From: Planoprotostelium fungivorum | Taxonomy: Eukaryota; Evosea; Variosea; Cavosteliida; Cavosteliaceae | Length of the DNA stretch: 64,000 nt | Direction of reading: 5' to 3' | Assembly: GCA_003024175.1 (NCBI GenBank) | Contig: MDYQ01000464.1 | Span: 26,095-90,094 of the forward strand | Shown here: piece by piece, positions 10,323-23,800 of the stretch | Layout of the letters: the number at the start of each line of letters is the position of its first letter | Numbering within the stretch: the stretch's first letter is position 1 | The notes under the pieces: generated by a model | The model's database searches: none | Told to the model about the DNA's origin: nothing | What the model saw: the letters and a program-made list of their open reading frames with translations, nothing else | Position numbers and translations under genes: made by a program

Positions 10323-13300
10323 CCAAGTCCTCGTGCGAATTCGCAGACTCTTCGACCCACTCTCGGGTCACAACGAAGGGTGGTCGCCTCGCGAATTTCA
10401 TCCTATCTGATTCAGAGATGGTCTCTCTTCTCTCTTCACCTCTTGATGACCTTCTTGATGGTGTCTAGCCGGGTGATGTCTTCTCTGTCCATGATGATGT
10501 GGGTCGTGTCCGCTCCTATGCAATCTAAGATTGTCGCTCCGTAAAATTTGAGAACGTGCTCGGTCAACTCTAACGGACAATTGTCCATCGACGTCGTCGG
10601 ATCACTGCCTCTCATCAACAAAAACGTGATGTGCATCTCATGCGAACACGATGTGATGTCGATGTGAAAGATGTCAAGTGAAAGATGGACATGATGATCG
10701 TCACCCCAGTACTGCGTATCGATCGAGGTAAACCTTAAACTGTCTGAAATGTGCCCACCAGCACTTTCCATCAAAGTACTTCTTCTCGAAGAGGAGGATG
10801 TCTTCCGACGTGTTCACTCCACCTCTCACCGTCTTCACTTCTCCTTCTTTCATCTGCTTCTCCACTTGCTCGAACGCTTCGTTCAGTGATTTTGTGGTCG
10901 CTGCGGTGGTAAAACTGTCACCGAATCGATCGATCTCCTTCAGAAAGTTGATCTTTGTCTGCGGCGTCGTGTACAGCATGTACCTGCGTCGTGTCAGGCG
11001 GTGCGACGCCATTTGACCTCACTTGGGTTGCAGGGGAATGAGACTGCCTTGAGAAGACACGTCCGTCAGCCAAGTTTGATTTACGACGTCGACTGATCCA
11101 CCATCGATGAGATTCTGCACTTTGAGGCCTGGTGACGTCAGAACGATAGACATGACGTGTCATCTCACTTTTCTTTCCGGCTAGGATGATTCGCGTGTGT
11201 GTGTTGGGGTATTGTACCACCGTACCACCGTTCTGGACTACAATTGTCTCCAACTCTTGCTTCGTGACGTCACCTTCTCCGTTCATCACACAGAATTCCC
11301 ATCCATCAAACAGTCTGATGCAGGTCAATTCGATCCATCAGTATACACACAGTGTCATGGACATCATGGATATCTTTCACCTCGATGTCACTTCGACGTT
11401 GTTCGCGTCAATACCACGGAGACTACTCAGAACAGACTTGGCCTTGCGAACAGAAACGGTCTGTCGAATGTCATCTCAGTCATCACTGTCAACTCACCTT
11501 GACTTTCTTCGTCTTCTCTTTCGTCTCCGTCTCACTCGCTTTCCTCTTACCGAATCTCCCGCCAAATTCTTTTGTCAGCTCCTCGATCTCCTGTGATGAA
11601 ATAAACACTCTTGCGTTGTAGATCGACTCACCGTAGTCGTGGTGCATTCACTCCACATCTTGTCCATGCGAATGTTCATCACTCTGGGAAATCTCAAGGT
11701 CACACCCGTACGGTACTTATCCGATGGGATGATCTGAGCTCCCTTCACTTGCAAGATCTTCGAACTGTCGACGTTCAGATGCATCTCTGTGTCTGCATCT
11801 CACTCTTTCGGTTGAATCCACAAGTCAGGTTTCTCTCTGAGAGGCTCGGCCAGCTGAAAGCAATTGGGAGGGTTCAGATTGTTGAATGGTCTCCAGTGTG
11901 GCTCCAACACCTTCTGGAGCTGCTTCAACTGCTCGTCTGAGTATCCACTTCCCACTTTACAGAAGGAGTGGAGTCTGATGAAAATCTCAACATCTTCACA
12001 TATGAATCACACTCACGCTTTGATTCCACCGGCTCTCTCTTCGTCAGGCACGGCTACAGCGAGGAGAAAGTGAGACACGGTACCTCCTCTCCTTCCCACA
12101 CCAGATCCATAATATCCACCGACGATGAGTAAGTCCAGATTGTCACCCACGCCGTCGATGTATTCCGGTTTCAATTTGATCCAACGACCTTTCCTCTCGT
12201 TCGGAACGTAAGTCGCGTTCAGATTCTTGATCATGATGCCCTCCTCTCTACCGAGATGAGATACGTACGCATACGTACGGTACGTACCTCTTCAGTATGG
12301 CCTGATCGAGTGCCTCCGTGATGTCTTCCACCGTCTTCGCTTCCCTCTGCTCTACGACTTCTATAATCCTCGCCTTCGTTCGTATGCACCTCTTGAGAAG
12401 GACCATACGCTGTGAAAGAGTGAGATCCATCACAGATCGATTGTTGACGTAGAGGAGATCGAATGCGACATCTGTGAAACATCAGGGGATGGAGGGGAGA
12501 AGAGCTCACAGCACAACTGCTTGCCGGTGTTCTCTGAGGACTTGTTCAAGGGCATGTCCCTGGCGTTCGTGGCTGATGGACGATCAGATGATGATGTCAA
12601 CTCTTCTGATCACCGAAAGTCTTCAATTTTCCAAATTCTTCGAATCGCTGTGTGATCTCATCCCAGACAACTAATTCTCCGTCGATGATGCATCTGTCAT
12701 CATCTCATCAGCATCTCATGTACATCATCATCATGTCTTCACCTCGATACGAGAACATGTCCCAGTATGACCGGAGTCAATATGGCACCATAAATGCCCG
12801 TCACATCATTGGCATTCCTGGAAAACAATTTGATCTGATCTCATCATCAACTGGAACGCATCACGTCAACTTTCACCTCTCTTCCATTCTTATGGATCTG
12901 AACTCTCTCCCCGTCGAATTTCTCTTCAACGATGAAGGGATCACCGTTCATCGCTTTGATGACGTTCTCTGGTGCGTGACGACTGGCCAGCATAGGTTTG
13001 ATCGGATTGAAGAGGTTGATGGACTGGACGAGATCATGACCTGCGATCGTGATGTCTCTCACCTCAGATGAAGCGTTGCCGACCTTATATCCTGGTGTCT
13101 TCAGTTCTTGACACACGGCACGGAGATTTGAAGAGACATTGAAGAGCTGCAGCGCATCGGGGTGGAAGAACTGCAATATCGTCTTCTCTGACATTCCGAT
13201 CTTCAGATCTAATCGCATCGATCGATTAGATTAGAGGTGAAGTGCAACCGCAAGTCTTACCTTTAAGGATGATGCGAACGATCCATTTCTGCTCGGTGGC

Positions 13301-13933
13301 TGTCGTCTTTCGAAGGAGGTGCTTGAGGACTTTGATCCGATCGACTCGCTCGGTGGCTGCATTGAGCTGATCGAGCGTCTCATTCAATTGCATGACGGAC
13401 ATTGTACCCGTGGCTGGGCATCTCGTTCTGAGCGACGTGTAAACGGCTGTTCCAAAGTCGCCAGAGACTTTGTCTTCGGTGCCCGCCGTCTTGCCTGGTC
13501 TCTTCCAGTGGATGAGTCGCTGAGCATCATCACTATTGGGAGCTATGTTGAGAATTTCGACGTAATGACGTCCTAAAACCGTCTCTTTCATGCCGTATGA
13601 TTGACGCTCTTTATCCAGCTGCGAAGATTGACATCTTCATCGAGAATGATAACTTACCTGCGGGAGAAGGAGTCGCAATAAAGGAAAGAAATCATCGTCT
13701 TTGTAATGTCCAAAGAAAGTCTGAAGAAGTTTTTGCCTACCGAGTGATTTTGTGTTGGATGTGCAACGTTCAAACAGTTGACATACGGCTGAGAAGGGAA
13801 CTAAAGCAGCGAAGGATCCTCCCGTCCCCCTCTGATCTCCAGAGGAGAAGTTTGGATCGAAGGCGTCATCCAAACCGTGATACTCGTTTCGGTCTGCGCT
13901 GAAATTACTCTCGTTGTCCTCTGAGTCCATCAT
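10300..13933 (-). CDS. LIG4: DNA ligase IV
   Basis: ATP-dependent ligase of non-homologous end joining. From the ATG at 13933 ([10 protein letters not shown]...), the DNA-binding domain includes LLRLLLPQ joined by a 39-nt intron to [20 protein letters not shown] and [16 protein letters not shown]. The adenylation motif I is [15 protein letters not shown] with Lys as nucleophile, motif III is KLFSRN, then [17 protein letters not shown] and [20 protein letters not shown], followed by the OB-fold [18 protein letters not shown] 1 ([15 protein letters not shown]...) and BRCT 2 ([20 protein letters not shown]) follow. A frame stop after IKKVIKR is bypassed by a 37-nt GT...ATAG intron (about 10401-10437), which restores the conserved [13 protein letters not shown] end of BRCT 2 and puts the true stop at 10300. 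The region between the BRCTs would bind XRCC4. Complete, no defects seen. Confidence 0.92.
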
Positions 13934-14217
13934 CTTTGAGATGCATCGGTTGGGCAGCAGTTTACAGCCGACAATTTTAAATTCAAAAATGCGTTTTGGC
14001 CCCAAAACTCAGACACTTGAACTTGAATCAGAAGAAGATGTACATATTCACCAACAATGGATCGTACTTTGTACTTAGGTAGATGCATCTCTGAGAATAA
14101 CGAAATAGACCTCCGTTGAGTCGCTCACTGTTTGTCACCAACTAGTCGTTATGCAAAAAGGTGTTTCTCTTCGAACACGGATTCGATAAATCGACAGACG
14201 AAAAGTAAAGTAACATC

Positions 14218-15236
14218 TATCTTCTACCAGCGAACCAGTAGACCAAGAATCCAGCCAATCCCAACAACACCAGGACTCCGATCAACAGGAGGCAGCACAG
14301 CTTATTGCGGCTGGATCTGAACCACCGTCAACCTCGCTTCACCTCTAAAGTTGATGATGATGTCACCTCTGATATTCGGATGCCTTTCGGATGTCCATCA
14401 GACCCTCATCGGACTTGATAGTGGCGTCCTGAACGTTCGACTCTATCGTATCGATCATCGGTTGCTGTTCGTGAACCATCTTGGCGACATCTCCAAACAC
14501 CTTCGAGTCTCACTCTTGGTTCACGACTCTCTCGCTCACCTCTGCAAGATCGGTAAAGTCTCTCTGCAGTTGGATGATCTCTTCATTCCTCTCTCGAATC
14601 AGGTCATTTTCGACATCGTATGAGGAGTCATGTTCGACCTTCTTGAAACTGCTGCTGAGTTGATCGCTTCCTATTCGATTTGAGTGATCGTCCTCTCAAG
14701 TCCTGATTTCACCTGTGGTGTCGGTGCCGAATTCATCAGAGTATCGGTGTGTGTCGATCGCCTCTGTCATGGGATATTGTCTCTCCTTCTGCAGGCCCTC
14801 TGACGTGAGGCGCTGGCAGCGATCCATAAGACTTCTCAACTGTTCGGCCAATTTCTCTGCCTGGTACTTATCGGCACCTTGTCCGTCTCTCTTCAAGAGA
14901 ACGGATGCCTCTTTACCCAAACTCATACATACTGCGGACTAACGTCAGAAAAATGATGGACCCGGGAGATCCTCACGAGCTCTCTTGTCCTTGAGTTGAT
15001 TACGCAGGAGTCCATTGTCTTTCGATGTACCAATCTGTTGTGTGAGCCGATCCAACGCACCCACTTCATTATTGAGACGGCTAGTCTTCTCAACCACCCC
15101 ACTTAAATTGCCTCTGTGTTCCGTTCAGCAGATGTCACAGTTGGGAGGTTGGTGTGGTATCGGAAGAAGATGAAGATGTTATGCGTGAGACAATAGGGCA
15201 TCTGAATCACCTAAGAGGTGTTCTCTCGTCATTCAT
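14218..15236 (-). CDS. Qa-SNARE (syntaxin 7/Pep12-type)
   Basis: Start MNDERTPLR at 15236; the codon for the last Arg is split by an intron that joins to GNLSGVVEKTSRLNNEVGAL and DRLTQQIGTSKDNGLLRNQL, the Habc-type helices of syntaxin 7/Pep12. After another intron come MSLGKEASVLLKRD and a linker. The SNARE motif runs LIRERNEEIIQLQRDFTDLA through VFGDVAKMVHEQQPMIDTIE, with the zero-layer Gln in HEQQ. A single C-terminal membrane anchor (LIGVLVLLGLAGFLVYW) and a short basic tail end at TAG 14218. Role: target-membrane SNARE for endosomal/vacuolar or trans-Golgi fusion. It is divergent from the Bet1-like gene 386 bp away. Family firm, organelle uncertain. Confidence 0.9.
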
Positions 15237-15622
15237 GTTTTAGAGGACGGGTTGATCTCAAGGTTTCGCGAAGAATGACCGAATGAGGGACCTGATCTTG
15301 AATTTTTTGACAGGCTCCGAGGCGGGTTGTTTTAGGTTTTACCGCCTCGCAACACAGAACATTCTCCAACGTGACAAATGGATCCAATCTATCAGGTATC
15401 GCCACCATGATAATGTGGAGTGAAGACGCTCCTGTACAAGTTCTGGAATGACACCGAGGTGCAATTCTCGATAGCGCGTTCATATCGTCGTTTAAACCTG
15501 GTCAATTCTATTTAGCTATCGAACTGCTCAGTCCCAGTATTGATCAACAGCCTCTGTAAAACCATATCTACATCGTTGTAGCAGGGATCATATTATGTAC
15601 ATCCACTAATTATTTTCCGCTC
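15237..15622. other. Shared promoter region between two SNARE genes
   Basis: 386 bp between the divergent starts of the Qa-SNARE and the Bet1-like SNARE. An 84-codon minus-strand open frame (15229-15483) resembles nothing known and overlaps the syntaxin start. I see no RNA gene or repeat here; a bidirectional promoter is the simplest reading. Confidence 0.5.
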
Positions 15623-16093
15623 ATGCGTCATACAGGAACAGCCGCACCGCGCAATGCGAACAAGGATAGAGCGTCTCTGCTCGGGCTCCCTTCACGAAAT
15701 GACGCCTCTTCTTCTTCACAACTTGAGAGCGAGGAGTTACTGATGGGTCAGAATGATGCGGCGCTCGACGATTTGGCCAGAACAACATCAATGATAAGAG
15801 ATATTTCCATCGATATGAGATCCAATTTGGATGAGCAACAGAAGTATCTCGATAGCATGGTGATTGGATCGCTTAATCATTGCAACTGATTTCCTCAGAA
15901 CACATCGGCCACCGGTATACAAGGATTATTCAACACAACTATGGATCGTTTCACAACAATGCAGCAGACAGGAGGATTCAAGGCCATGGTCAAATTAGTT
16001 GGTGCATTGGTTGTCGTGTTTCTTCTCCTCTATATCATCGTATCCTACATGTCTTCTCGAAACTCCCATGCAAAGGTATCCACAGCCAATTGA
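15623..16093 (+). CDS. Bet1-like Qc-SNARE
   Basis: Two exons joined by a 39-nt intron (about 15859-15897, GTGATT...CTCAG, phase 0). The protein of about 144 aa begins MRHTGTAAPRNANKDRAS, has the SNARE helix NDAALDDLARTTSMIRDISI then DMRSNLDEQQKYLDSM with zero-layer Gln in DEQQ, continues after the intron as ATGIQGLFNTTMDRFTTMQQ, and ends with a tail anchor (LVGALVVVFLLLYIIVSY). Bet1/Sft1 proteins act in ER-Golgi or intra-Golgi fusion. Helix length, anchor position and size fit the family. Its head-to-head partner is a Qa-SNARE. Confidence 0.88.
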
Positions 16094-16499
16094 GGCTTTT
16101 GAGGTGAGAGTGAGTCGACGTCTCTCCTACATCCTGACTCTCTTCATCGTCTGAACCGTTGTGACAGCCCTTTGTCTGGACCTCGCCACAATCTATTCAC
16201 AAGGCCATTCGCTCGTGCTCCATTCTCGTTGAATAGACATCCATTTGTACATCCGCTCTCGTCACGTTCGTGTCTCAAATGGTATAGATTAACGCCAGCA
16301 GAGCACGACAGCGACGTATACATCCGATATTGTCTATAATTTGCTGGTGTCGTTGAAATCAATTTATATTCGAACGAAAAGAAATAACCGTTACGTACTG
16401 TGTAGACGAATACGTTAGCGGAAAAGTGGGTGAGTATAACGGCAAGATCACTTCATCGCGAGATCATCAACCACACTCGCTTCAAAATTACACACAAAT
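16094..16499. other. Intergenic, nothing recognised
   Basis: About 400 bp between the Bet1-like stop and the next start. Short open frames only; no tRNA, repeat or coding signal seen. The last 100 bp are AT-richer and probably hold the promoter of the next gene. Confidence 0.5.
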
Positions 16500-17384
16500 A
16501 TGACCGAAGAGGAAGAACCGTGTCCAAAGTGCTCATTTAATTTCAACATTATAGAACTCATCTCTCACGTCGAGGCTTGCAATGGGATCCCAGTAGAGGT
16601 GATCGATCACCCGCTGATATAATGATTGTTATCGAACCATCACGTAATCACGTAATCGTCTTCCATTCATTCATCGCGCCAGTCGTTGTTGGAACCTTCG
16701 ACTCCTCCAGCAACGAAAAGAACCATCGAAGAAACGTACGAAGACACACCCCTCAATCGCACACAACGGTACCATCTTAGAAAGGCCATCAAACAGATCC
16801 CCGAACATCAGCTGCGATCTGTATTAATCGAACTATCCACCAGTGATCCTCTGTTTGAGAGAACTCTGGCGACCGAATTGACAAAGTACTATCAACAGGA
16901 ACAAGTTGTCTGGGTCGAATGTGTTCACTGTGGAGGTGCATTCGACCCCGATGACGAGAGACAAGAGAATGAATGCATCTACCATCCCGGTGAGATCATT
17001 CGTCATCCGACATCACGCCACCGTCAATCATTTCGAATAGTATTCTCAACACCACCAACTCTCACCATCACTATACCACCATCTCAACACCATCAATTAA
17101 TCGCCCACCATCGTTTCATCCCATCATCGTGGTCCCACCACATCATCACGAAATCACATGATCGTGACCTCCGTCTCATCCTTTCCACAGGTAAAATGGA
17201 ATGTGATTACGACTCGGAGGCTTGGGCAGATTGGGAGGAGAAGAACATCAACACAACACAAAGCAAGAGCGATAACCCCGCCGGCTTCCGCTGGACGTGT
17301 TGTCAGGAGCCAGGAGATCTCACCATGGGCTGTCGGTCAGACCGTCACGAGACGAGAGAGAAGAAGGCCAGAAATAGATATTGA
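16500..17384 (+). CDS. Zinc-binding protein with UBZ-like finger and CHORD-like HPG/WCC domain
   Basis: Three exons. Exon 1 (ATG 16500) encodes MTEEEEPCPKCSFNFNIIEL followed by ISHVEAC: a CxxC...HxxxC finger like UBZ4/C2HC. A phase-0 intron (GTGATC...CCAG) leads to LLEPSTPPATKRTIEETYED and a helical segment, YHLRKAIKQIPEHQLRSVLI. Then follows a cysteine-rich domain, ECVHCGGAFDPDDE and CIYHPG, interrupted by an intron of about 200 nt and finishing FRWTCCQEPGDLTMGCRSDR. This C..C / C.YHPG / W.CC / GC...H layout resembles CHORD and related fungal domains and recurs in the BTB gene at 48971-50535. The C-terminus is basic (KKARNRY). Function unknown; ubiquitin or protein binding is only a guess from the finger. 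Confidence 0.75.
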
Positions 17385-17864
17385 CGAAAAGACGTTCACC
17401 ATCATCCACCATGGTTGTGTGTCAAGTGCAGCCGTGTGATGGAGTGATACATATGCATATGCTGTCTGTACTACATCGGTGAAGCCTCCACGAGCGTTGG
17501 AGTCAAATCCACAGTCTCCATCCCTATCTCGCCCGCGGACAAACATTTCCGACGAAGCTCAAAACAAAAGATGACCAACAACGATTCTGAAGACAAGTTT
17601 TACTACTTACAGAAACAGCTACAGAACAACCGCCTTGACTTGTTCTTTGTTTGTCGGGTTGAGGGGCTTCTGTTGCTAGCAAGCATAGGTCTGTCAAGAA
17701 CTTGTTTCAGCTTCTCATAGCGGAACAATGTAACGGCTGTCGCAAGAATAAAAGGAAGGTGTGCAAAGTGAAGGGAGACAAAACAACAGACATCCGTCAG
17801 ACCACACAGAACGGATCCGATAGAGAGGGCGGCGATCAGAAGCTACAGAACACACACGTTCACG
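17385..17864. other. Intergenic, nothing recognised
   Basis: 480 bp upstream of the LRR receptor kinase. Small open frames on both strands without family resemblance; no RNA gene or repeat seen. Confidence 0.5.
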
Positions 17865-20800
17865 ATGGTTCCTCTCTTTGTATTTTTAATATTGGCTTCG
17901 AGCATTGTGGAGGTAGATTCACAGTTAACAACTACCCTGGGGACACTCTATTCGAGTCTTGGAGGTGATATCTATGAATTCCGACTCTAGATTAACATTG
18001 TAGGGTCATCTTGGTATAATCGAACGAGATGGAACACAGGCGAAGATCCATGCACTTGGTATGGTATACACTGTAGCGGAGGAACCGTGTCCATCAACTT
18101 GTCCTCGAACAACCTCGCAGGTTCCATTCCTCGACAGATATCCCAAGTGGGTTGCGAGGATGATCTACATTCCTGATCTCTCGCAGTTGTCTAATTTGAC
18201 TTCACTCGATCTGTCTTCCAACAGGATATTGGGTTTGTCCATTCCAACTTACAAACCATTCACCAACTACAGGCTCCGTCCCATCCAGTCTCACTCTCCT
18301 CCAACAGCTTACCTTCTTAAACTTATCTCACAACATGCTTCAAAAGATCCCATATTTTGATCAATCACCGCTGCAGACCATCGATCTCTCATACAACGCT
18401 ATATCGGCATTGATCGATTCTTTTAACGGAATGGAAGATCTAACCAATCTCGTGCTGTCTTACAACATGGTACGTCCTAATCACTTGTCCAACGATCACG
18501 CTGATCCTTCGCAGATAACAGGAAACCTCACAGATCTGGGAGAGACCTCCACTCTGACAAGTAAGATCATCTTCATCATCGCACCCTCTAAAGACCTCAG
18601 GTCTCATCGTCAACAATAACATGTTGGATGGAAGCCTCTATAACTTGCCCGTGTGGGAGAGCCTCAGATTCATGTCCATCAGCTTCAACGCGGTGAGATC
18701 ACGTGACGACCGTTTCCCATGTAACGATTGTAGATCGTCTCAGATATTCCGGAGACTTTATCCACCATGCAATTGGTCAGTCTGGTGAGAGGATTTGAAT
18801 GTTAACACATCAAACGTCTGATTCTGAGGCAGGAGGCCAACAACAACATCTTGTATGGCCAACTACCCAATCGATGGAGTCCCATTTTGCAGAAATTGAA
18901 TCTGGTGAGTCCGTCGTTGTAAAGCAGACTGAGACGTTGCAGGCGAACAATCAATTGGTCGGTGACATACCGGAAGGTATCTGGACTTCTTCTTCGTTGA
19001 AGGTTTTGTACCTGTACGGTGAGTCTACCTCTCTGTTAACTTTGTCTGACTCAGGGGAGGTAACAGACTGGAAGGCACGATATCTCCCTCCATCTCCAAC
19101 ATGAAGAATCTGAACGGTGTGTCACGGCCTCTTTCACTTTCTGACTCGTTGTAGTTCTACTTTTGGCGGGAAATTTTCTCCAGGGAACGATCCCCGAATC
19201 GATCGGGGCGTTGAGAAACTTGTTCTGGGTGAGATGACGTCATCCATTTACAACTCAATCGATGATCAGTTGGACGTTTCTTTCAACAGCCTCACCGGAA
19301 ATATTCCAGAAGAAATGGTGAGTCCATTCTTCCGTTCATCCGTTCATCCGTCCCAGGCCGATCTCGTCAACCTCTCTACCCTGGACGTCAGGTGATGTCA
19401 CATCACGTGACCATCGTGCTGACGGCTCGCAGCTACAACGTATTAGAAGGAGAGATACCTGGTGGTCTGAGCCGTCTTCCCTTGCAACAACTGTCACTCG
19501 AGAACAATAATTTCGTGGGCGATTTTCCAAGCAGCTTCGTCAACTCGAACGCTTCTTCTCAACTGCAGACCATCAACTTGGCCAACAACGCTCTATCGGG
19601 GGACGTGAGTGACGTCATCGTTGTAGACGGCTGAAGTCGTCGTCAGATCTTGTCCGTATTGTCGACGTGTAAGTCACTCGTCAGCATAAACCTACAGAAC
19701 AACAATTTCACCGGTGTCATCTCTCAGTCCTCCGTTGTCAGTCCCAATCTGGCCAGGTGAGTTCGGTGTGTGCGTGAGATGTCTCACTTGATGATAGTCT
19801 CATTCTATCCAACAATCGATTCAGTGGATCTCTACCGTCTCAATTTTACATGCTGACCAACTTGGAGACTTTGGATTTATCTTACAACGATTTTTACGGT
19901 AAGGTTGACACCTTATGATATCGTTTGTGACGTCACAATCAGGTCCGATTTCGGTCAGATCGGGTGCACCCGCTTTCCGTTACATCGATCTGAGGTACAC
20001 GTCATCGTAGTCGATGACGTCATCTGACGTCACGCAGTCACAATCGGTTCAATGGATCGTTTCCCAGCATCTCTCAGTTCAGTCAACTCACTCACCTTGA
20101 TCTGTCTCACAATCAACTCGAATCGACTGATCTGGTGACCATCAGTGGATTACCTTTCCTCCAGTACATCGGTGATGAATATCTCATCGATGTCGACGTC
20201 TGATGAAATGTAGACATATCGTCCAACCTCATCAGTGGCACTCTTCCCATCATCGATGGTTTGAGACAGGTGATGTGACGTCATCGTGACGATGAATGAC
20301 GTCATCAGTTACAATATCTGATCATGTCCAACAATTCGTTCTACGGAACGATCAATCCCGGTGGTAACGTGAGTCGATATATTCATCTACAACGAGTGAC
20401 TCGCACACAGAGTTTAGACGGTCTCATTCATTTGGACCTATCCGACAACATATTCATAGGTGTGTCACTCTTACATTTCTTCGTAACTGAAGTAATCAGG
20501 GCCCCTGCCCTATTCTCTGGGCAGACTGACAAAACTGACTCGACTCGATATCTCCAACAACTATTTAACGGGAGAGGTACGTTGTATGACGTGTGATGAC
20601 GTCATCTCACCGAAGGGTAGATACCAGGGACGATGGCCAGGTGTAATGCCCTCGAGATATTCGATGCGTCGAACAACTCTCTCCTTGGAGGACTCGATGC
20701 CTTGGCCGGTGAGACTTCGATCTCACTCTTACATGTGACGTCGCGACAGGCATTCGAAGCCTACAAGAGATCTACTTGGACAATAATTTCTTCAATTCAT

Positions 20801-23800
20801 TTCCGGAGTCTTTCGTTACCCTCCCCAATCTGCAGATCGTATCGATCCGGTGGACTACACCGTTGTAGATGGATGAAACTGACACGAGACAGATCGAACG
20901 AGTTGAAGGGACAGCTTCCTCAGAGATTCAACAGAACCTGTGCACTGACCGGCATCGATGTTGTGAGTGGATGACGTGATGAATCGTCTGATGAACCATC
21001 CAGTCCGACAATCGCCTGAGTGGTAGCCCCAACAGCCTCCTTCAGAATTGTAGATCGCTGCGGCAGATCTATCTCAACGATAATCAGTGCGAATCATCGA
21101 TTGTCGATATTCATCATCGATTGATGTCTTCAGGTTCGGTGGTCCCATCGATTACATCATATCTGATCCTGATATCATCCAACTGCAGAACAACTATTTC
21201 TACGGCTCTCTCAGTTGGCTGTCCACTCTCGTCAGCATCAATCAGCTGGACATCAGACTCAACGAGTGAGTGTGACGTCACGTGACGTCATCACGGCTGA
21301 TGGTACCGTAGTTTCAGTGGAGTAGTGCCCCCTCTGAACAATAGACAGAAGCTACAATTCTTATTGCTCAGGTGATGTGACGTAATACATGCCATCAGTG
21401 TCTGACGCATCACTAGCTATAACAACTTAACCGGAAATTTCACTGATCTCTCCAACTCGAACAATCTTTTGGTCATCGACGCAAAAAATAATTCTTTTAC
21501 GGGCGACGTGAGGCAGCATCTACAAAGATCGCATCGTTGATGTGTACAGATCCCTTACATCGATGCACCCATCTACGCCATCGATCTCAGCAACAACATG
21601 ATCCAATTCTTATCTGGTTTCGATACGAGCAGCATCGGCCTCGGCTTCTGTGATCTCAGTGGTAACCCCTTCCAGTGTCCTTTACCTTCCTTCTCCTTCT
21701 CAGGTCAGTCTCTACTCTTCTCGTCATAGAATGATGTCATCCGAATATCTATGAATGACGTGACCAGACTGCAATGCAAACTGTAAGGCTGTCGACGAGA
21801 ATTCGGCCACTCTGCAGATGAGAATCGCTGGTTCTACTTCTTCCTTCTCTTCCTCCCAATTTGTAAACAGTTTAGCCAACATCGCAGAGATCAGTCCATC
21901 TCGTATACAAGTCACGGCCGTCAGGTCAGACGTCACGTGACGTACACCGTTGATCTATTTATAGATCCGGATCGGTCATCGTGGATATGAGTATGAGTGG
22001 GCCCAACGGAGCTTTCAACGAAGGTTCGTCGAGCAGAGTCGTCAGCATCTTAAGAGGGACATCGGCGAGCGTGTACGCCCAACACAACATCACGGTGAGG
22101 TCATGGTTGATGACGTCATCTGACATCATCAGATCCTGGACTTTGTCTCCCCCATTCCCGTGAAGGACAACAGCCTCGACACGGGAGCTAAAATTGGAAT
22201 CGCCGTGGGAATCATCATCGCCGTATTCACTCTCATCATCGTCGGCCTCGTCATCTTGTACATGAGGCTGAGGAGGAGTAGAAAGGTGAGCGACCTTGAT
22301 GACGTGTGATGACGTCATACAGAGAGAGATGCTGGGAAGTGTGTTGGACGTAGATCTGTCCCACATCAATCTGGGTGCGGCAAAGAAATCTGTCGTAGAT
22401 TTCGACGAGTTAAAGAATCTCAAGCAGGTCGGAAGGTGAGGAGAAAAAGTGTGAAGGGAGAGTGACAGAAGTCAGTGGTGCCTTTGGTGTCGTTTACCGC
22501 GCAGATTGGCGTAATTTGGCCGTGGCCGTGAAGATGGTGATTTATTCTATTTTATTTGCTTCGATCTCGTTGTGATCTGACGAGCGATGTAGATCAAGCA
22601 CGGTAACGTGACTCCCAATCAATTGGATGTGAGTCTGTGGTATTCGTACCCTTCTGACATTTCCAGGAATTTCTGAGAGAGGTGGCTATCCTGCAGGGTC
22701 TGAGATCTCATCCTAATGTCGTTCTATTGTGAGTGGTTCTCGTTGGGTTTTCATTGAAATTTCGCAGCATGGGTCTAACCTTCCCACCCGATCCTCTCTC
22801 GCTCATCACGGTGCGTGCGTTGTAGATGAACAAATCGACTCACGTTATTCCAGGAATTCTGCGAGGGTGGTAGTTTATACGGTGAACGAGATCTACAACG
22901 ATCACGTGACTGACGATGACAGCCTTCTTGAGAGAGTCAGCTGTACCATGGTACCAGAAGTACAGATTCATCCAAGGTATTGCACTGGGAATGCTCCATC
23001 TACACTTGGAGAAGGTGATGACGTCATCACACGTCATCGATCACGCTGACACGTACCAGCTCGTACACAGAGATCTCGCCGTGAGGAACATCCTCTTATC
23101 CAAATTCTTGGAGCCAAAGGTGGGAGATATCATGGAAATTTCAGTTGACGAGTGATAGGTGTCAGATTTTGGTCTGAGTAGAGAACACGATTCGCAGGAT
23201 GATGGACCTTCACAGTGAGTGACCTCTCTGTCGTTCGAATTTTCATTGACATTCCATCCAGGACGACTTCCAACGTGGGACCCAGTGAGTGATTTATTTC
23301 CTTTTATTTATGCAAGACTGACTCTTTCCTCTCTCAGTCAAGTGGATGGCACCAGAATGTGAGTCAACTCATCATCTCATGCGACTCATCGTCTATAGCT
23401 CTCAGAAACAGACAGTACTCCACCAAATCAGACGTCTTCTCTTTCGGTGTCGTCGTGTGGGAGATCATCACAGGTGATCGTCCTCATCATCCCCTCTGTG
23501 ACTCATCCTCTCAGTGAGAGAACCTTGGGAGAACGCTACACCCATCGAAGTGGCCGTCAACGTCAGCACGAAGAGAGCTCGTTTAGACGTCCCCGAATGT
23601 GAAGCCGGCATGGCTCAACTCATGAGGAGTGAGCTCTCCATCATCATCGTCGTCCATCAGCTCACGTTGTTCTTTAGAATGTTGGGAAGAAGATCCGAAA
23701 GACAGACCCACCTTCAAAGACATCTGCAACTATCTCGGAGTGGGCTCCATCGTGCCCCAGGGCAATCTGACGCACATCTCTACGCCGGAAAACAGTGCAG

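Noticed and set aside
10436-10438. Stop codon after IKKVIKR as the LIG4 terminus
   Set aside because: A 37-nt intron bypasses it and restores the conserved Trp-containing end of BRCT 2 down to 10300.
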